DNA of 64,000 nucleotides, from positions 1 to 64,000 of the forward strand of contig JAGWLO010000003.1 in assembly GCA_028872015.1 (NCBI GenBank), written 5' to 3'. Numbering within the stretch: position 1 is the first letter of the stretch; every line of letters starts with the position of its first letter. The stretch is from Burkholderiales bacterium. GTDB lineage: Bacteria > Pseudomonadota > Gammaproteobacteria > Burkholderiales > Burkholderiaceae_C. Of this stretch, positions 24,540-31,940 are shown in pieces. The position numbers and the translations under genes are program-made. Below the pieces are notes generated by a model. It did not search any database. It was not told where the DNA came from and saw only the letters and a program-made list of their open reading frames with translations.

Positions 24540-25169
24540 ATGATCCGCATCGCCATCGTCGATGACCACGCCGTGGTCCGCAGCGGGCTGCGCCAGTACT
24601 TCGCCGAGCAGGCCGATTTCGCGGTCGTGGCCGAGGCCGCCAACGGCCGCGACGCGCTCGACCTGGTGCGCGCCGGCGGCATCGACGTGCTGCTGCTGGA
24701 CATCTCGATGCCGGGCCACAACGGCGTCGACGCGCTGGCCGCCATCCGCGCCCGCGACCCGGTGCTGCCGGTGCTGGTGCTGAGCGGGTTCCCCGAGGCG
24801 CATTTCGCCACCGTGCTGCTGCGCCAGGGCGCCAGCGGCTACCTGAACAAGGATTGCGACCCGCAGGACATCGTGGGCGCGATCCGCACCGTGGCGCGCG
24901 GGCGCAAGTACGTCAGCGCCGAGGTCGCCGAGCAGCTGGCCGAGGCCCCGGGCGGCGGCACGCGCCCGCTGCACGAGCTGCTGTCCGAGCGCGAGCTGCA
25001 GGTCTTCCTGCGGCTGGCCGCGGGCGAAACCATCGGCCACCTGGCCGAGAGTCTGAGCCTCAGCGTCAAGACCGTCAGCACCTACCGCAGCCGGGTGCTC
25101 GACAAGCTGCAGCTCGCCTCCAACAGCGACCTCACCTACTACGCGCTGAAGAACGGGCTCATTCAGTAG
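24540..25169 (+). CDS. NarL/FixJ-type response regulator
   Basis: The 209-residue protein has a receiver domain with acidic pocket D8-D9 and phospho-acceptor D54 (LLLDISMPG). A LuxR-type helix-turn-helix follows (LSERELQVFLRLAAGETIGHLA, then SVKTVSTYRSRVLDKL). It is divergent from the histidine kinase at 23139-24461, separated by only 78 bases. The pair probably controls neighbouring stress genes; it is one candidate for the factor acting at the shared promoter element. The last 11 bases overlap the 3' end of the stand-alone receiver gene on the other strand. Confidence 0.92.
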   Translation: MIRIAIVDDHAVVRSGLRQYFAEQADFAVVAEAANGRDALDLVRAGGIDVLLLDISMPGHNGVDALAAIRARDPVLPVLVLSGFPEAHFATVLLRQGASGYLNKDCDPQDIVGAIRTVARGRKYVSAEVAEQLAEAPGGGTRPLHELLSERELQVFLRLAAGETIGHLAESLSLSVKTVSTYRSRVLDKLQLASNSDLTYYALKNGLIQ

Positions 25170-25557
25170 ACCTCGGCACCGGCATCGCCGCCAGGCTGGC
25201 GCAGTAGCTCAGCAGCGCCTCGATGTCGTTGGACTTGTCGAACACGCGCCGGGCCCCGAGGTCGAGGCAGCGCCGGCACAGCTCGGGCGTGGTGTAGTTG
25301 CTCAGCACGATCAGGTGGCGCGGCGGCACCTGACGGGCCAGCGCACGCAGCACGCCCAGGCCCGAGCCCGACTTGAGGAAGATGTCCAGGATCACCAGCT
25401 CGGCGGCGTTGGCCGGCGCGGCGAGCCAGCGCACGGCATCACCCTCGTCCTCGGCGCTGCCCACCACCCGCACCGGGCCGAGCTCCTCCAGCGTGGCGAT
25501 CAGCTCGGCGCGGATGACGGCACTGTCTTCGACGAGAAAGGTTCTGAGGGCAGGCAT
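25159..25557 (-). CDS. Stand-alone response-regulator receiver domain
   Basis: The 132-residue protein is a receiver domain only: acidic residues E10 and D11, phospho-acceptor D58 (VILDIFLKSGSGL), and a conserved Lys in VFDKSND. It has no output domain. Such single-domain proteins relay phosphate or act by protein contact. It is convergent with the NarL-type regulator and has its own copy of the shared promoter element 70 bases upstream, which places it in the same proposed regulon. I start at MPALRTFLVED because the upstream open frame is Arg/Pro-rich and non-homologous. Confidence 0.85.
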   Translation of the reverse strand: MPALRTFLVEDSAVIRAELIATLEELGPVRVVGSAEDEGDAVRWLAAPANAAELVILDIFLKSGSGLGVLRALARQVPPRHLIVLSNYTTPELCRRCLDLGARRVFDKSNDIEALLSYCASLAAMPVPRSTE

Positions 25558-25626
25558 GGGCGGCAGTGCAGCACAGGGCGCCGGGCGGACCGCGCCGGGT
25601 CGACGAGCGGATACCGGACCGGCGCG

Positions 25627-25684
25627 AGTGTGCGGCAGCGCGCCCGGCCGCGCCATCGGCGCGTGCGATGGCGCCGCGTAGGAC
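25627..25684 (-). promoter_or_regulatory. Shared three-part promoter element, copy 3 (receiver-domain gene)
   Basis: Read on the minus strand: GTCCTAC (25684-25678), 18 bases, CCGATG (25659-25654), 20 bases, GCACACT (25633-25627). The element ends 69 bases before the ATG of the receiver gene. It is back to back with copy 4, which begins 3 bases away on the other strand. Confidence 0.68.
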
Positions 25685-25686
25685 AG

Positions 25687-25744
25687 CGCCTACGCAGGCG
25701 GCCGTCGCCGTCCGCTTACCGCGGCCGCCCGCGTCGCCCACACT
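25687..25744 (+). promoter_or_regulatory. Shared three-part promoter element, copy 4 (transglutaminase operon)
   Basis: CGCCTAC (25687-25693), 18 bases, CCGCTT (25712-25717), 20 bases, CCACACT (25738-25744). This is the most degenerate copy (two changes in the middle box, one in the first), but its spacings are identical to the others. It ends 32 bases before the ATG at 25777 and faces away from copy 3. Confidence 0.55.
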
Positions 25745-25776
25745 GGGGTGCGACCTTGCCTGCCCGAAAGCAACCC

Positions 25777-26064
25777 ATGCGCCGGCCTCTCACCTGCCTG
25801 TTCACCTCCTCCATGCTGGCGCTGCTGGCCCTGCCCGCCTGGCCCGCCACCGGCGCGCCGGCAGCAGCGAAGCCCCGCGAGCACCACGCCACCACGCCCG
25901 TGCCGCGCTGCCGCATCGATCGTGCCGCCGCCGGCAGCGGCAGTGCGCCGCCGGGCAGGGCGCAGCAGGTGGTGCCGCACTGCAACGGCAAGCGGCCGGC
26001 CCGGACCACCGCGGTCCCGGGGCGCACGCCGCGACCCGCGGCGCCGACGGGTGCGCGCCCGTGA
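25777..26064 (+). CDS. Small secreted protein coupled to transglutaminase gene
   Basis: I do not recognise this 95-residue protein. A convincing signal peptide (MRRPLTCLFTSSMLALLALP, cleavage near ATGAPA) is followed by a short basic Pro/Arg/Thr-rich stretch with two cysteines. Its stop codon overlaps the GTG start of the transglutaminase gene (GTGA), and a shared-type promoter element lies 32 bases upstream. Both support a real gene at the head of a two-gene operon. Low complexity and lack of known homologues keep confidence moderate. Confidence 0.5.
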   Translation: MRRPLTCLFTSSMLALLALPAWPATGAPAAAKPREHHATTPVPRCRIDRAAAGSGSAPPGRAQQVVPHCNGKRPARTTAVPGRTPRPAAPTGARP

Positions 26065-26990
26065 GGCCGGCCCAGGGCGCGCTGGCAGCGTGGTCGGCAC
26101 CGCCCCCGGCGGCCGAGATCGTGCGGCTGGAGCTGCAGGTCGACCTGACCTACGAAGTCGGCCCGGGCGGCGCCGACTTCATCTTCAACATCCATGCCGC
26201 GCATACCGCGCGCCAGGTGGTGGAGGCCGAGCACCTGTACATCAGCCAGCCCCTGGCCTGGACGCTGCACGCCGACCCCGTCAGCGGCAACCGCAGCCTG
26301 CGGCTGCACGCGTCGCCCGGGCCGCTGCTGCTGCAGTACGCGGCCACGGTGGACCTGCGCCACCATCGCGCGGCGCCCGACACGCTGCCCGAGGTGCCGA
26401 TCGCGCTGCTGCCGCCCGACGTGCTGGGCTACCTCTACCCCAGCCGCTATTGCCAGTCGGACCGGCTGCTCAAGCTGGCCACGGGCGCCTTCGGCCGGCT
26501 GCCCCAGGGCTATCGCCGCGCGCAGGCGATCTGCGAATGGGTGCAGCAGCGGGTGACCTTCACGCCCAACAGTTCCAACGGCAACACCTCGGCCGTGGAC
26601 ACGCTGATCGAGCAGGTGGGCGTGTGCCGGGACTTCGCGCACCTGATGATCGCGCTGTGCCGCGCCGTCAACATGCCGGCGCGCTTCGCCACCGGCACCG
26701 ACTACGGCGCCGACCCGCAGCTGGGGCCGCCCGACTTCCATGCCTACGTGGAGGTCTACCTGGGCGCGCACTGGTACATCTTCGACCCCTCGGGCACGGC
26801 GATGCCGATGGGCTTCGTGCGCTTCGGCACCGGGCGCGACGCTGCCGACGTGGCCTTCGCCACCATCTTCGGCGCCGTGCGCACGCAGCCGCCGCTGATC
26901 CGCACGCTGGCGCTGGCCGACGCGGCGCAGGGCGTGGTGCTGCCGCGGCACGAGCCGCTGGCGCTGTCCACCGACGGCGCACCGGGCTGA
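26061..26990 (+). CDS. Transglutaminase-like cysteine protease-fold protein
   Basis: The 309-residue protein has an N-terminal beta-rich domain (ELQVDLTYEV) and a transglutaminase core with catalytic Cys189 (GVCRDFAHL), His227 (DFHAYVEVYL) and Asp242 (YIFDPSG). These proteins often sit with peptide-ligase or proteolysis genes, or act as peptidases. No signal peptide is seen, so it should be cytoplasmic. I chose a GTG start at 26061 because it overlaps the upstream stop codon and the conserved N-terminal domain begins soon after. Substrate unknown. Confidence 0.82.
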   Translation: MRPAQGALAAWSAPPPAAEIVRLELQVDLTYEVGPGGADFIFNIHAAHTARQVVEAEHLYISQPLAWTLHADPVSGNRSLRLHASPGPLLLQYAATVDLRHHRAAPDTLPEVPIALLPPDVLGYLYPSRYCQSDRLLKLATGAFGRLPQGYRRAQAICEWVQQRVTFTPNSSNGNTSAVDTLIEQVGVCRDFAHLMIALCRAVNMPARFATGTDYGADPQLGPPDFHAYVEVYLGAHWYIFDPSGTAMPMGFVRFGTGRDAADVAFATIFGAVRTQPPLIRTLALADAAQGVVLPRHEPLALSTDGAPG

Positions 26991-27027
26991 GCACGCGGCC
27001 CGCCGCCGCCCGCTGCAGGGAGGCGCC

Positions 27028-27085
27028 GTCCTACAGCGGCCGGGGGCCCCGGCCGATGGGCCGCCGGCCCCCGGCCGCCGACACT
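27028..27085 (+). promoter_or_regulatory. Shared three-part promoter element, copy 5 (BON lipoprotein)
   Basis: GTCCTAC (27028-27034), 18 bases, CCGATG (27053-27058), 20 bases, CGACACT (27079-27085). The element ends 54 bases before the ATG at 27140. Confidence 0.7.
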
Positions 27086-27139
27086 GGAACACCGACGGCC
27101 TCTGCCGTCGCGAGCCACCTGCCACCACCGGAGTCCGCC

Positions 27140-27454
27140 ATGTCCCTGCGCCTTTCCACCGCCGCCCTCGTCACCACCCTCGTCCTGGCCACGGCCTCGG
27201 GCTGCGCCGTCACGCGCGGCCAGCAGGACGTCGGCGCCTATGTCGACGACAGCGCCATCACCACCAACATCAAGACCCGCTTCGCCACCGACGAGGCGGT
27301 GGACGCCACCAGCATCCACGTCGAGACGCTCAACGGCACCGTGATGTTGTCGGGATTCGCCAAGAACGCGACCGAGAAGGCGACCGCCGCCAAGCTGGCC
27401 TGGAAGGTGGACGGCGTGAAGGCGGTGAAGAACGAGATCGCCGTACGCCCGTGA
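27140..27454 (+). CDS. BON-domain lipoprotein (OsmY-like)
   Basis: The 104-residue protein has a lipoprotein signal with Cys22 in TASGC, followed by one BON domain (DDSAITTNIKTRFATDEAVD, VETLNGTVMLSGFA, AWKVDGVKAVKNEI). BON proteins bind phospholipid and are typically induced by osmotic or envelope stress. It stands alone behind a copy of the shared promoter element and is followed by a strong hairpin, so it is probably monocistronic. Confidence 0.88.
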   Translation: MSLRLSTAALVTTLVLATASGCAVTRGQQDVGAYVDDSAITTNIKTRFATDEAVDATSIHVETLNGTVMLSGFAKNATEKATAAKLAWKVDGVKAVKNEIAVRP

Positions 27455-27461
27455 CGGACGT

Positions 27462-27487
27462 CGACCGACGCTGATCGGCGTCGGTCG
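27462..27487 (+). terminator. Terminator-like hairpin after the BON gene
   Basis: A perfect 10-bp stem (CGACCGACGC / GCGTCGGTCG) with a 6-base loop starts 8 bases after the BON stop codon. No T-run follows, so it may stop transcription weakly or protect the 3' end of the message. Confidence 0.5.
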
Positions 27488-27635
27488 GCCTGGCGGGCCC
27501 CCGCGGCCAGGCGCCGCCGGGGCCCGGGTAAAGCACCGGTAAAGACCGGCGCGCCCCGGCCCGCACGCCCTGCGGCATCATGCGCGACGGCGCCCGCCCC
27601 CCGGCCGGCGCCGTGGCTCGTGGTGGGCCCGGAGA

Positions 27636-30305
27636 GTGGGCGTGTTCAAGCCGGTACAGCATCTGATCCTCGCCGCCGCGCTCGCGGCGTGCGCCATCCC
27701 CTCGTCAGCGGCGGCGGCGGCCGACGATGTCGCCCGCGCGACGCTGGCCAACGGCCTGCGCGTGGTGGTGGTGCGCGACGCCCTGGCGCCGGTGGTCACC
27801 ACCGAGGTGAGCTACCTGGTGGGCTCGGACGAGGCCCCGCCCGGGTTCCCCGGCACCGCGCACGCGCTGGAGCACATGATGTTCCGCGGCAGCCCGGGCC
27901 TGAGCAAGGACCAGCTGGCGGCGATCGCGGCCAACATGGGCGGCAGCTTCAACGCGCAAACCACCCAATCGGTAACGCAGTATTTCTTCAACACGCCGGC
28001 GCAGGACCTGGACGTGGCGCTGCGCGTGGAGGCGCTGCGCATGCGCGCGCTGGACGTGGCGGATGCGCAGTGGGCCAAGGAGCGCGGCGCCATCGAGCAG
28101 GAAGTGGCGCGTGATCTGTCCAGCCCCGATTTCCGCTTCTACAGCCAGCTCACCGCGCAGATGTACGCCGGCACCCCGTACGAGCACACGCCGCTGGGCA
28201 CGCGGGCCTCGTTCGACAAGACCACCGCGGCGGCGCTGCGCCAATTCCACCAGCGGTGGTACGCGCCGAACAACGCCATTCTCGTGGTGGCCGGCGACGT
28301 CGACCCCGCCGCCACGGTGGCGCAGGTGCGCGCGGTGTTTGGCGACATTCCGCGCCGGCCGTTGCCCGAACGCCCGCGCTTCGAGTTCAAGCCGGTGCGG
28401 GCCAGCGCCATCGCGCTGCCCACCGACAGCCCCTACGGCTCGGTCTACCTGGCCTGGCGCATGCCCGGTCTGCGCTCGCCCGACTACGCCGCCGCGCTGG
28501 TGCTGGCCGGCGCGCTGGGCTCGCAGCGCGCGGCGCTGTTCGGCATGGGCATGGACGGCACCGCGCTCTACGGTGGCTACTCGCTCGATGCGTTGCCGCA
28601 GTCGGGCATCGGCACCGCGGTGGGCATCTTCGCGCGCGGCAGCGACCCGCAGCCGGTGCTGAACCAGATGCGGGCGATCCTGGCCGAAGCGGCCACGCAC
28701 GGCGTCGCGCCCGAGCTGGTCGAGGCCGCCAAGCGCAAGGCCATCGCCAGCCTCGAATTCCAGAAGAACTCGGTCGAGGGCCTGGCCAACAGCTGGTCGT
28801 TCGCGCTCGCGTTCCAGGGCCTGGCCTCGCCCGACGCGATGAAGGCCGCGATCGAGGCCGTGACCCCGGCGGCCGTGGACGCGCTGGCGCGGGCGAGCTT
28901 CGACCCCGATCGCGCGGTGACCGCGATCCTGACGCCGCAGAGCTCGGGCCGGCCGGTCAGCTCGAAGGGCTTCGGCGGCACCGAGAGCTTCGGCGCCAGC
29001 CCCGACCAGCCGGTGCCGCTGCCCGACTGGGCGGCGCGCGCCTTCGCCCAGCTCGAGGTGCCGCGCTCGTCGCTGGCGCCGGTGTCCTACACGCTGGCCA
29101 ACGGCCTGCGCCTGGTGGTGCAGCCCGAGTCCATCAGCGACACCGTCAACCTGTACGGCCGCGTGCGCACCAACCAGGACCTGCAGGCCCCGGCCGGCCA
29201 GGAAGGCGTGGCCGACGTGCTGGACGGCCTGTTCGCCTACGGCAGCGAAAGCCGCGACCGGCTGGCGCTGCAGCGCGCGCTGGACGACATCAGCGCCCGC
29301 GCCAGCGCCGGGGCCAGCTTCTCGCTGGCGGTGCCGGCGAATCACTTCGAGCAGGGCGTGGCGCTGCTGGCCGACAACGAGCTGCACCCGGCGCTGCCCG
29401 CAGCGGCCTTCGCCGTGGTGCAGCGCCAGCAGGCGGGCCTGGTGGCCGGGCAGATCGAATCGCCCGACTTCCTGGCCCAGATCGGACTCGCCCAGGCGCT
29501 GCTGCCGGCGGGCGACCCGGCGCTGCGCTACGCCACGCCGCAGCAGGTGCAGGGGCTGACGCTGGCGCAGGTGCGGCAGTACTACGGGCAGACCTTCCGC
29601 CCCGACATGACCACCATCGTCATCGTGGGCAAGGTCGACCCCGAGGCGGCACGCGCCGTGATCGAGCGCGCCTTCGGCGGCTGGCGCGCCAGCGGCCCGG
29701 CGCCCGACGTGGACTACCCCCCGGTGCCGCCCAACGCCCCCGGCTCGCTGCACGTGCCCGATTCGAGCGCGGTGCAGGATTCGGTGCAGATGGCGCAGAC
29801 CATCGCCGTCACGCGCGACGACCCGGTGCGCTTCGCGCTGAACCTGGGCAACGAGGTGCTGGGCGGGGGCTTCTACGCCTCGCGCCTGTACCGCGACCTG
29901 CGCGACCGCACGGGGCTGGTCTACACCGTGTCCACCGGCTTCGACCTGGACAAGCACCGCGGCACCTACACCGTGTCGTTCGGCAGCGACTCGGCCAAGG
30001 TGCAGGCGGCCCGCGCGGCCATCGTGCGCGACCTCACGCAGATGCAGCGTGAGCCCGTCTCGGCCGAGGAGCTGCAGCGCGCCAAGAGCATCCTGCTGCG
30101 CCAGATCCCGCTGTCGGAGGCCAGCTTCGGCGCCATCGGCGGCCAGCTGCTGACGCTGGCCAGCCAGGGCCGGCCGCTGGACGCGCTGAGCATCGCGGCG
30201 CGCCACTACCTGGCGCTGAGCGCGGCCGACGTGCAGCAGGCCTATGCACAAAAGATCCGCCCCGAGGCCTTCGTCACCGCGGTGAAGGGGCCGGCGCCGA
30301 AGTAA
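27636..30305 (+). CDS. Periplasmic M16-family zinc peptidase, two-domain
   Basis: The 889-residue exported protein (signal peptide ending near SSAAAA) contains two M16 halves. The first has the inverted zinc motif HALEH (H76, E79, H80) and a downstream EQEVARD carrying the third ligand. The second half has lost the motif and is structural, as usual in this family. Members degrade small peptides in the periplasm. The start is a GTG at 27636; a second GTG at 27642 has a better placed GGAG and could be the real one. It is followed by a GC-rich hairpin and a CBS-domain gene. Confidence 0.9.
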   Translation: MGVFKPVQHLILAAALAACAIPSSAAAAADDVARATLANGLRVVVVRDALAPVVTTEVSYLVGSDEAPPGFPGTAHALEHMMFRGSPGLSKDQLAAIAANMGGSFNAQTTQSVTQYFFNTPAQDLDVALRVEALRMRALDVADAQWAKERGAIEQEVARDLSSPDFRFYSQLTAQMYAGTPYEHTPLGTRASFDKTTAAALRQFHQRWYAPNNAILVVAGDVDPAATVAQVRAVFGDIPRRPLPERPRFEFKPVRASAIALPTDSPYGSVYLAWRMPGLRSPDYAAALVLAGALGSQRAALFGMGMDGTALYGGYSLDALPQSGIGTAVGIFARGSDPQPVLNQMRAILAEAATHGVAPELVEAAKRKAIASLEFQKNSVEGLANSWSFALAFQGLASPDAMKAAIEAVTPAAVDALARASFDPDRAVTAILTPQSSGRPVSSKGFGGTESFGASPDQPVPLPDWAARAFAQLEVPRSSLAPVSYTLANGLRLVVQPESISDTVNLYGRVRTNQDLQAPAGQEGVADVLDGLFAYGSESRDRLALQRALDDISARASAGASFSLAVPANHFEQGVALLADNELHPALPAAAFAVVQRQQAGLVAGQIESPDFLAQIGLAQALLPAGDPALRYATPQQVQGLTLAQVRQYYGQTFRPDMTTIVIVGKVDPEAARAVIERAFGGWRASGPAPDVDYPPVPPNAPGSLHVPDSSAVQDSVQMAQTIAVTRDDPVRFALNLGNEVLGGGFYASRLYRDLRDRTGLVYTVSTGFDLDKHRGTYTVSFGSDSAKVQAARAAIVRDLTQMQREPVSAEELQRAKSILLRQIPLSEASFGAIGGQLLTLASQGRPLDALSIAARHYLALSAADVQQAYAQKIRPEAFVTAVKGPAPK

Positions 30306-30334
30306 AGACCGTCATGCCGCGTCATGGGGGGACA

Positions 30335-30353
30335 CCGGGCCGGGCTGGCCCGG
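30335..30353 (+). terminator. GC-rich hairpin after the M16 peptidase gene
   Basis: CCGGGCC-GGGCT-GGCCCGG forms a perfect 7-bp stem with a 5-base loop 30 bases after the stop codon. There is no T-run. It is a possible terminator or 3' end stabiliser. Confidence 0.35.
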
Positions 30354-30421
30354 CGGGCCCGGCCGGCGTACCCTGTGGCTGCGCCGAGCCCGAGTCGGCC
30401 GCTGCTGCGTAGAGGTGCCCG

Positions 30422-31012
30422 ATGAACCCCCACCATGCCCTGCCCACGTTCCGGCTCGACGCCGGCGTGCAGCTGGCGCAGACCGCGCCGTGGACCCTGA
30501 ACCCGGTCACGCGCGAGTCGCCCGCGCTCAGCGTGATGACCGACCTGACCACCGTCAAGGCCGCCACCATCGCGCCGGCCAGTTCGCTGCACCAGGCCGA
30601 GCAGCAGATGATCTACCAGGGCGTGCGCATGTTGTTCGTGGTCACCGACATGCCGGCCATCGCCGGCCTGATCACGGCCACCGACCTGCGCGGCGCCAAG
30701 CCGATGCAGGTGGTGCACGAGCGCGGCCTGCGCTATGACGAGCTCACCGTGGCCGACGTGATGACGGGCCTGGACCGGCTCGAGGCCGTGGCCTACGAGC
30801 GCCTGCACAGCGCCACCGTGGGCGACGTGGTGGCCACGCTCAAGCGCTTCGGGCACCAGCACGTGCTGGTGGTCGAGGAGCCCGGCGCCGGCACGCCGCG
30901 GCGCGTGCGCGGCCTGTACTCGCGCACCCAGATCGAGCGCCAGCTGGGCGAGACGATCGAGATCACGCCCATCGCCAGCAGCTTCTCCGAGATCGAGCAG
31001 GCGCTGTCCTGA
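30422..31012 (+). CDS. CBS-domain protein
   Basis: The 196-residue cytoplasmic protein carries a pair of CBS motifs (about residues 40-95, LFVVTDMPAIAGLITATDL, and 100-175, HVLVVEEPG and RVRGLYSRTQI). CBS pairs bind adenine nucleotides and regulate attached or partner proteins. There is no catalytic domain. It is a single gene between the M16 peptidase and the methyltransferase-like gene, with only 31 bases to the latter. Partner unknown. Confidence 0.8.
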   Translation: MNPHHALPTFRLDAGVQLAQTAPWTLNPVTRESPALSVMTDLTTVKAATIAPASSLHQAEQQMIYQGVRMLFVVTDMPAIAGLITATDLRGAKPMQVVHERGLRYDELTVADVMTGLDRLEAVAYERLHSATVGDVVATLKRFGHQHVLVVEEPGAGTPRRVRGLYSRTQIERQLGETIEITPIASSFSEIEQALS

Positions 31013-31043
31013 GCGGGCGGCGGCCTGCCGCCACAATGGCGGG

Positions 31044-31886
31044 ATGACGCGCCACCCCACCCCCGCCCCCCTGTCCCCTGCCCCGCCCCGGGTCGGGCGG
31101 CAACCCCCGCCTCTCGCGCGGCGCGGCCGCGCCGCGCTGCTGGCCGGCTTGCTGCTGGCCGCGACCGGGCTCGCACCCCCCCGCACCTGGGCGCAAGCCA
31201 GCGCGCCCGCCCCGGGCCTCGTCAGCACCACCGCCGTCGTGCCGCTGGCGCTGCTGGCCAGCCCGCTGCGCACCGAGGCCGACCGCCGCGCCGACGCCGG
31301 GCGCAAGCCGCTGGACCTGCTGCGCCTGGCCCAGGTGCGGCCGGGCATGAAGGTGCTGGACGTCGCCGCCGAGGGCGGCTACACGGCGCAGCTGATGGCG
31401 CTGGCCGTGGGCCCGCAAGGCCGGGTCTGGGCCCAGAACGCCGAGCCCAGCGCGGCGCTGACCCGGCGGCTGGCCGAGCATCCGCAGGCCAACCTGCAGC
31501 CCCTGGTACGGCCCTTCGACGACCCCTGGCCGGCCGACGCCCCGCGGCTCGACCTGGTGACCTTCGTGCTGGCCTACCACGACGTCGTCAACACCCCCAC
31601 CGACCGCGCACGCATGAACCGCGCGCTCTTCGACGCCCTGCGCCCCGGCGGCCACCTGATCGTGATCGACCACGCCGCCGCCGCCGGCCACGGCCTGCGC
31701 GACACCAGGACCCTGCATCGCATCGAAGAGCCGGTGCTGCGCGCCGAGATCGAGGCGGCGGGCTTCCGCCTGGAAGCCGAGGCGATGTCGTGGCGCACCC
31801 CCGACGACCCGCACGCGCTGCCGTTCTTCAAGATGAACGGCGCGCCCACCGACCGCTTCGCGCTGCGCTTCGTCAAGCCGCGCTGA
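31044..31886 (+). CDS. Exported methyltransferase-fold protein
   Basis: The 280-residue protein has a Rossmann methyltransferase domain with motif I VLDVAAEGGYTAQL, an acidic end of strand 2 and a later LVTFVLAYHDVV. It also has a clear export signal: LARRGRAALL, a hydrophobic stretch and a cleavage site near WAQA. S-adenosylmethionine is cytoplasmic, so an exported methyltransferase is paradoxical. Homologues with this layout are known as predicted methyltransferases, without tested activity. It might use another ligand. The frame has no earlier in-frame alternative without the signal, but an internal start would remove it. Confidence 0.78.
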   Translation: MTRHPTPAPLSPAPPRVGRQPPPLARRGRAALLAGLLLAATGLAPPRTWAQASAPAPGLVSTTAVVPLALLASPLRTEADRRADAGRKPLDLLRLAQVRPGMKVLDVAAEGGYTAQLMALAVGPQGRVWAQNAEPSAALTRRLAEHPQANLQPLVRPFDDPWPADAPRLDLVTFVLAYHDVVNTPTDRARMNRALFDALRPGGHLIVIDHAAAAGHGLRDTRTLHRIEEPVLRAEIEAAGFRLEAEAMSWRTPDDPHALPFFKMNGAPTDRFALRFVKPR

Positions 31887-31940
31887 ACGGCGCGGGCCGG
31901 CGCCCGCCGTCCCGCGCACCGGCCCCCTTCGCTTTCGGGT

